The notes under the pieces are model-generated. The model was not told where the DNA came from and did not search any database. It worked only from the letters and a program-made list of their open reading frames with translations. Positions 27,504-31,336 of a stretch of DNA of 31,336 nt are shown piece by piece. Made by a program: the position numbers and the translations under genes. Where the stretch lies: the IMG/VR virus record IMGVR_UViG_3300023176_003651, positions 1 to 31,336 of that record; one strand, written 5' to 3'. Each line of letters begins with the position of its first letter. Within the stretch, counting starts at the first letter, position 1. The stretch comes from a virus.

Positions 27504-30269
27504 TCAAATGTTGAACTTATAATTAGCGAAAACGATATATTGTTCTTCAGAATTGCCAGTCGTACTGTCAATTATATATCTATCAATATCCATGTTAAAT
27601 TGAGCAAAATCGATATCTAAATAATCTATTGTGTTTTTGATTATACTTGCTTTTCCTGGCTTGCAATATACCAATGGAATAGCATTTACAAAACCTAGTT
27701 CGTTTACACTTCCAGTTTGCGGTGTTCGCATCCACAAAGGTAAGTAATTTTTTTCTGTTTCGCCTAGTTCCTTGATTGCATCACGCATATGACTAATGTT
27801 AGATATGTATCTAACTACATCATTGCCTCCGTCTATTGTTATTGCATCCGAGTCAACTGTAATGACGTTTGCGGGTGTAGGTCTAAGTTTCATAGTCTTA
27901 GGCTTGCCTGGAATTAGTGTTGCAGAAACTACTGAATTGTCTTGTAGTATTACATCAAACGTGCTTCCTACTTGATAGTTTACTATACCGCTTCTAGTCA
28001 ATATAGGCAATGCTTTATAAAAAGTTAAATCTACTTCGCCTTCTGCTCTTGTAGTTATTTTTAGTGTAGCAGGATCAGAATCGTATAGTTCGTCTTCAAC
28101 AGTATATTTAACTTGATTAATTAATTGTTTGCTGTTTACAACATTAATTTTTTTCTTTACGTCTCCATTTTTAGATTCGTAAGGATCTATAACTTCTAAA
28201 TATACAACTTCATAAACAATATCATTTGTACCTGGTGTTTTAGCAACCGCAGTTTTTACATCGCCGATAATAAACTTTTTCCGTTTATGATTTTTTGCTG
28301 CTGCTGCAACATAATGACTTATTTCTTTGGTTTCTATGCCAGCATACATTAGCATTTTTATTTCTGTTTGAAGTCCAAAATTAGGATCGTTTGGTCTATA
28401 GATGTATTCTGGTAAAAATACATCCGGATTGTTTACTATATTAGAAAACTCTACCCTACTGCTTTCTTTTAAAAACGGTTTAGCAAAAATATTACTGTAG
28501 AGTTTATCATCAGGATCACTAACGACTATATTAAATTGTCTTTGTATAGCACTGTAACCAAATTGATCCTGGGCTTTAATTGTAAATTTGAAGTTTCTAT
28601 CTATTGAAGTAGTATTAGCATCGAGTAGTAATTGTTGGTTATCGAATACTGTTAATCCAGGTTTATCACTTGTTCCAAAACTGTTTATTTTACCTATCAG
28701 CTCGCCATCATAAGAAAGAGATATTCCAGGTGGAAGTGTTCCACTTTCTAGCGTGTAAATTAGTCTTGCATTCGGAACTGTAGTTTCTGCTTGTACTGCT
28801 AATGTACTAACATAGTTAGAACTTATACTACCTAGATTCTCAGGAGTTAGCCATCTTATTACACTATCTACCTCACCTAGTAGTTTAATTGTAAATGTTT
28901 TTGCTTTTTCAGCTATTTCTGTAGAAGTAATACTTACTGTACCAAGATCAATCGATGTACCTTTGGTTAATGTTTTATGTAAAACTTTGTCTAATACAAC
29001 AGTATCAAATTCTGAGTTAGTTGTGTTTATGCTTTGTACTTTGTAAGCAAACCCATCTATATTAAAATTTTGTCCTACTGCTCTATTGGCGTGTTCCCCT
29101 AGTTTGTTAAGTTTCAAGTTTAACGAATTAACAGGTGTGTCTTCAAAAACAAATTGTAAAAACTGAATATTTTCTTGATCTATTTCAAAACGTCTTGCGT
29201 TTACTGTAAACTTGTATTCTTTTGTTACTGCTGGTTGGTAGGGCGTGTAGCCTGCTATTTCACCTGTTATTGTATCTAGTGCTAGTCCTGGCGGTAATTC
29301 GCTGTCGGACCCGTCATCATTTTTTGACTCTAGGTTATAAGCAACAAGGCCTGTTAGTGTGTTAGGATCTATGATATCTAAAACTAGTGTAATATAGTTG
29401 TTAGCTCGTCTATAACCAAAATCTCTAGGAGTAATCCAAATAGGAGTTCGTAAATTGGTAACATCGGCAGTAAATATGCCTGTTCCTACTTGCATTATAG
29501 TTGTGTCTGATCTAAAAAAGTCGTCACCTACAACATAAATTCTAAATGTACGTTTTTCTATTGTATCACCGTCACTAACGCTTACTGTAAATTGATAAAA
29601 CCTATTTAATTTTTTTGGCGTTTTGGTCGGTACAGATAACCCATAAAGTGTTATATCATAAAAATAACTATCGTAGCCATTATTGGGACGAACAGCAAAG
29701 TCAAATGGAGTTTTTCCTTGCGCATCATAAGGGCCTGTGTCATATTCACCTGTATTAATATCTTTTTCTAACGATAATATAGGATCTACTATTCCTACAA
29801 GTCTACCATCTCGCGTTAATTGTACACCCGGCGGTAACTCTCCGTCTCTACTTCCTATCCAATATTCTAAAGTTTGTCCTGCACTGGTGTCTGCATCTAT
29901 TACTTCTAATTGAAAATCAACTGGCGCACTATCTAAAATAAAGTATTGTCCTTCTAAACCAACAGGTAATAAATCTTCCTCTGTAATCCAAACAGGTTTA
30001 TCTGGGCCTTGCACCTCAATTACAAATGTTCTATCTTCTAGGATCGGACCTAATGTAGCTCTAATAACAAACTTATAGTTTGTATCTCTAGGAACTTGAT
30101 ACGGAGTGCCTACAAGTTGATTACCACTTAACCTCATACCGTCTGGTAAGCTGCCACTTATAAAAGTAGTAACAGCTGATAAATCTGAAAGCGGCAAACT
30201 TACTGTAGTAGTTTGTCTTTCTTGTAATGTTGCTAATTTTATACCTGACGATTTAGTCCATAAACTCAT
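27504..30269 (-). CDS. large Ig-like-repeat virion adhesin / tail fibre protein
   Basis: A 921-residue beta-rich protein with four copies of a He_PIG/cadherin-like element: SLPDGMRLSGNQLVG (40-54), ELPPGVQLTRDGRLVG (144-159), ELPPGLALDTITGEIAG (324-340) and TLPPGISLSYDGELIG (511-526). Each is followed by a strand of the type YKFTVNAR or FKFTIKAQ. Several repeats are preceded by a PxWITxxxLG-like segment (VWITEEDLLPVG, IWITPRDFG, RWLTPENLG). The C-terminal third (600-921) is unrelated and probably virion-attaching. No signal peptide, as expected for a virion protein. Late box at 30289-30295. Likely binds the host surface. Confidence 0.78.
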   Translation of the reverse strand: MSLWTKSSGIKLATLQERQTTTVSLPLSDLSAVTTFISGSLPDGMRLSGNQLVGTPYQVPRDTNYKFVIRATLGPILEDRTFVIEVQGPDKPVWITEEDLLPVGLEGQYFILDSAPVDFQLEVIDADTSAGQTLEYWIGSRDGELPPGVQLTRDGRLVGIVDPILSLEKDINTGEYDTGPYDAQGKTPFDFAVRPNNGYDSYFYDITLYGLSVPTKTPKKLNRFYQFTVSVSDGDTIEKRTFRIYVVGDDFFRSDTTIMQVGTGIFTADVTNLRTPIWITPRDFGYRRANNYITLVLDIIDPNTLTGLVAYNLESKNDDGSDSELPPGLALDTITGEIAGYTPYQPAVTKEYKFTVNARRFEIDQENIQFLQFVFEDTPVNSLNLKLNKLGEHANRAVGQNFNIDGFAYKVQSINTTNSEFDTVVLDKVLHKTLTKGTSIDLGTVSITSTEIAEKAKTFTIKLLGEVDSVIRWLTPENLGSISSNYVSTLAVQAETTVPNARLIYTLESGTLPPGISLSYDGELIGKINSFGTSDKPGLTVFDNQQLLLDANTTSIDRNFKFTIKAQDQFGYSAIQRQFNIVVSDPDDKLYSNIFAKPFLKESSRVEFSNIVNNPDVFLPEYIYRPNDPNFGLQTEIKMLMYAGIETKEISHYVAAAAKNHKRKKFIIGDVKTAVAKTPGTNDIVYEVVYLEVIDPYESKNGDVKKKINVVNSKQLINQVKYTVEDELYDSDPATLKITTRAEGEVDLTFYKALPILTRSGIVNYQVGSTFDVILQDNSVVSATLIPGKPKTMKLRPTPANVITVDSDAITIDGGNDVVRYISNISHMRDAIKELGETEKNYLPLWMRTPQTGSVNELGFVNAIPLVYCKPGKASIIKNTIDYLDIDFAQFNMDIDRYIIDSTTGNSEEQYIVFANYKFNI

Positions 30270-30288
30270 TTAATGATCCTCTGCAATG

Positions 30289-30295
30289 TATTTAT
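30289..30295 (-). promoter_or_regulatory. T4-like late promoter box GCGATAAATA
   Basis: Minus-strand TAGCGATAAATACATTG, 19 bases before ATG 30269, with GAGG in the leader. It fills the gap between two structural genes. Confidence 0.7.
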
Positions 30296-30297
30296 CG

Positions 30298-31011
30298 CTA
30301 TAGAGGATCTGTAAAGGTTCCGTAGTCTGATGTTAATCCTTCTGGACTTGTAAATGTACCATAGTCTATTGGTGTGAAATATAGTAAAAGTTCGAACGTA
30401 GTTAGTGTATTTGTGTCAATAGACCCATAATCTGTGTCAATGAGTGCTTCACGTACATTTTGTGTATAGTATCGCATGTCTAAACCATACACTAAACCTG
30501 TTAAATCTCCTACAAAAGAACTAGCAGTAATAGTACCTGCACCACTTATATTATAAGTATTAGCATTAAGATTGCCGCCTAACGTAGGTGATGTATCTTG
30601 AACAACTAGATTGTTTCCATCCACTGCAAATGTCACAGTATGTCCTGAAATAGAAGTGTCAATATTTTGACCTCCTAATAAATTAATAGCGTCAGTACCA
30701 GTAAATGCTAAAGATCCTACATCGGAGTTAAAAGTAATATTGCTTATAGCGTCGGCTGTGATAGTTATTTCATTGTATGTGTTAGACAAATTAATATTGT
30801 CACCTGCAACTAAACTTTTAAATTGTAAGTAATTAGTATCTTTTACATAAAAAATTCCTGTACCAGCACCTATATTTTGTCCGTCTGCCCCTGGTAATAT
30901 TCTTTGATCTAATTCTGAAAAGTTTGCATTAACTTTATTAAATGCAACACGGAGATCATCACCTGTTCCGTCGTTTGCAATAGTCCCTATGTTTATGCTT
31001 TGAATTGCCAT
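30298..31011 (-). CDS. tail-fibre-type structural protein
   Basis: A 237-residue protein starting MAIQSINIGTIANDGTGDDLRVAF. NKVNANFSELDQRI is a common T4-like fibre N-terminal element. It is followed by Asn/Gly/Thr-rich beta repeats (DNINLSNTYNEITITAD, GGNLNANTYNISGAGTI) typical of trimeric fibre shafts. Near the end DYGSIDTNT, DYGTFTSPEG and DYGTFTDPL form a short repeat. GGAG precedes ATG 31011. No late box is seen right upstream, so it may share a transcript with the next gene. Confidence 0.7.
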   Translation of the reverse strand: MAIQSINIGTIANDGTGDDLRVAFNKVNANFSELDQRILPGADGQNIGAGTGIFYVKDTNYLQFKSLVAGDNINLSNTYNEITITADAISNITFNSDVGSLAFTGTDAINLLGGQNIDTSISGHTVTFAVDGNNLVVQDTSPTLGGNLNANTYNISGAGTITASSFVGDLTGLVYGLDMRYYTQNVREALIDTDYGSIDTNTLTTFELLLYFTPIDYGTFTSPEGLTSDYGTFTDPL

Positions 31012-31022
31012 TTATGTCTCCG

Positions 31023-31336
31023 TTATAAGTTTGCCAGTACCCATGCTTTAAATGCTGCATAGTCGCCTGCACCGTCTTGTAATGCTGTTTTCAAATCTGC
31101 AATTTTTACATACCCTGGTATTTCACCATTTACACCATCTACTAATAGTGTTGAATCATCTGCAAACACACTGCCAATTACATCACCTGTAACGCCTTCA
31201 GCAGCTACAATATTTCTGTTTGCATTGATTACTTGTCCGGCGCCTGCAGAAAGATTTAAATTTGCTGATGCAACAATTTGTATAGGACCCGGACCAGTAG
31301 AGCCACCATTTGAAATAGTTAAGTAACTGTCACTTG
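31023..31336 (-). CDS. structural / tail-fibre protein, 5' part outside the window
   Basis: The last 104 residues of an open frame running in from the window edge and ending at TAA 31025-31023. The sequence is Ser/Gly/Asn-rich and beta-like (SYLTISNGGSTGPGPIQI, NLNLSAGAGQVINANRN) and ends KTALQDGAGDYAAFKAWVLANL, split by no stop. That C-terminal pattern is one I recall from marine T4-like fibre proteins. It lies 11 bases before the next fibre gene. Confidence 0.65.
   Translation of the reverse strand, partial: SDSYLTISNGGSTGPGPIQIVASANLNLSAGAGQVINANRNIVAAEGVTGDVIGSVFADDSTLLVDGVNGEIPGYVKIADLKTALQDGAGDYAAFKAWVLANL

Noticed and set aside
1-31336. tRNA genes, CRISPR arrays, transposases, integrase or attachment sites
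   Set aside because: The intergenic gaps are too short, and no cloverleaf, spaced repeat array, or recombinase motif was seen by eye.

Overview
This window is a compact, AT-rich stretch of a T4-like marine myovirus genome, of the kind that infects abundant ocean bacteria. The evidence is a T4-type family B DNA polymerase (gp43), a gp44 clamp loader, DsbA, a gp31/GroES-type co-chaperonin, PhoH, MazG, thymidylate synthase and dihydrofolate reductase, plus many small genes of the kind I recall from cyanomyoviruses and pelagimyoviruses. No photosynthesis gene is present. The one electron-transfer gene is a proteobacterial FdxA-type ferredoxin, so a heterotrophic proteobacterial host (for example a SAR11-like alphaproteobacterium) is my inference rather than something shown. 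All genes but one (phoH) lie on the minus strand, so the window is transcribed from right to left. Genes commonly overlap by 1-20 bases, and several starts are TTG or GTG.

From right to left: 31336-26912 holds virion adhesion and tail-fibre-type genes, including a 921-residue protein with repeated Ig-like (He_PIG-type) units. 26912-20767 is the replication and nucleotide block: a small conserved protein, a DnaE-like fragment, a conserved protein, gp31/GroES, MazG, a HAD phosphatase, gp44, FdxA ferredoxin, dihydrofolate reductase, a small membrane protein, thymidylate synthase and a probable 2OG-Fe(II) oxygenase. phoH (20028-20747) is the lone plus-strand gene and converges on this block at a shared hairpin. 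19901-15187 holds two conserved unknown proteins and a lysis module: Cys-rich mini-protein, GH19-type endolysin, two-component spanin, NlpC/P60-type lipoprotein, small membrane or exported proteins, and holin. 15169-10982 is an overlapping proteostasis cluster (DnaJ, peptide deformylase, full-length ClpA) followed by an unknown gene. 10934-3549 is an accessory block. 3496-2447 holds a small hypothetical gene, dsbA and two membrane proteins under duplicated strong promoters, and 2390-1 is gp43, cut by the window edge.

Regulation can be read in part. Four near-consensus sigma70 promoters with 17-base spacers precede early genes; two of them are exact copies within a 44-bp direct repeat. Ten copies of an ATAAATA box, several reading CGATAAATA, resemble T4 late promoters and mostly precede structural, lysis and accessory genes. 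At three late boxes and one sigma70-type promoter the predicted transcription start falls on or next to the start codon, which suggests leaderless mRNAs.

The most unusual region is 5050-10051. Most consecutive genes there begin with short related N-termini (MKIQELYED, MKVFEVLRE, MKIFEILED, MRLRELFEE). These resemble the capsid-targeting, protease-cleaved leaders of T4 internal head proteins, so this block may encode a set of proteins, including recognisable enzymes, packaged in the head and delivered with the DNA.
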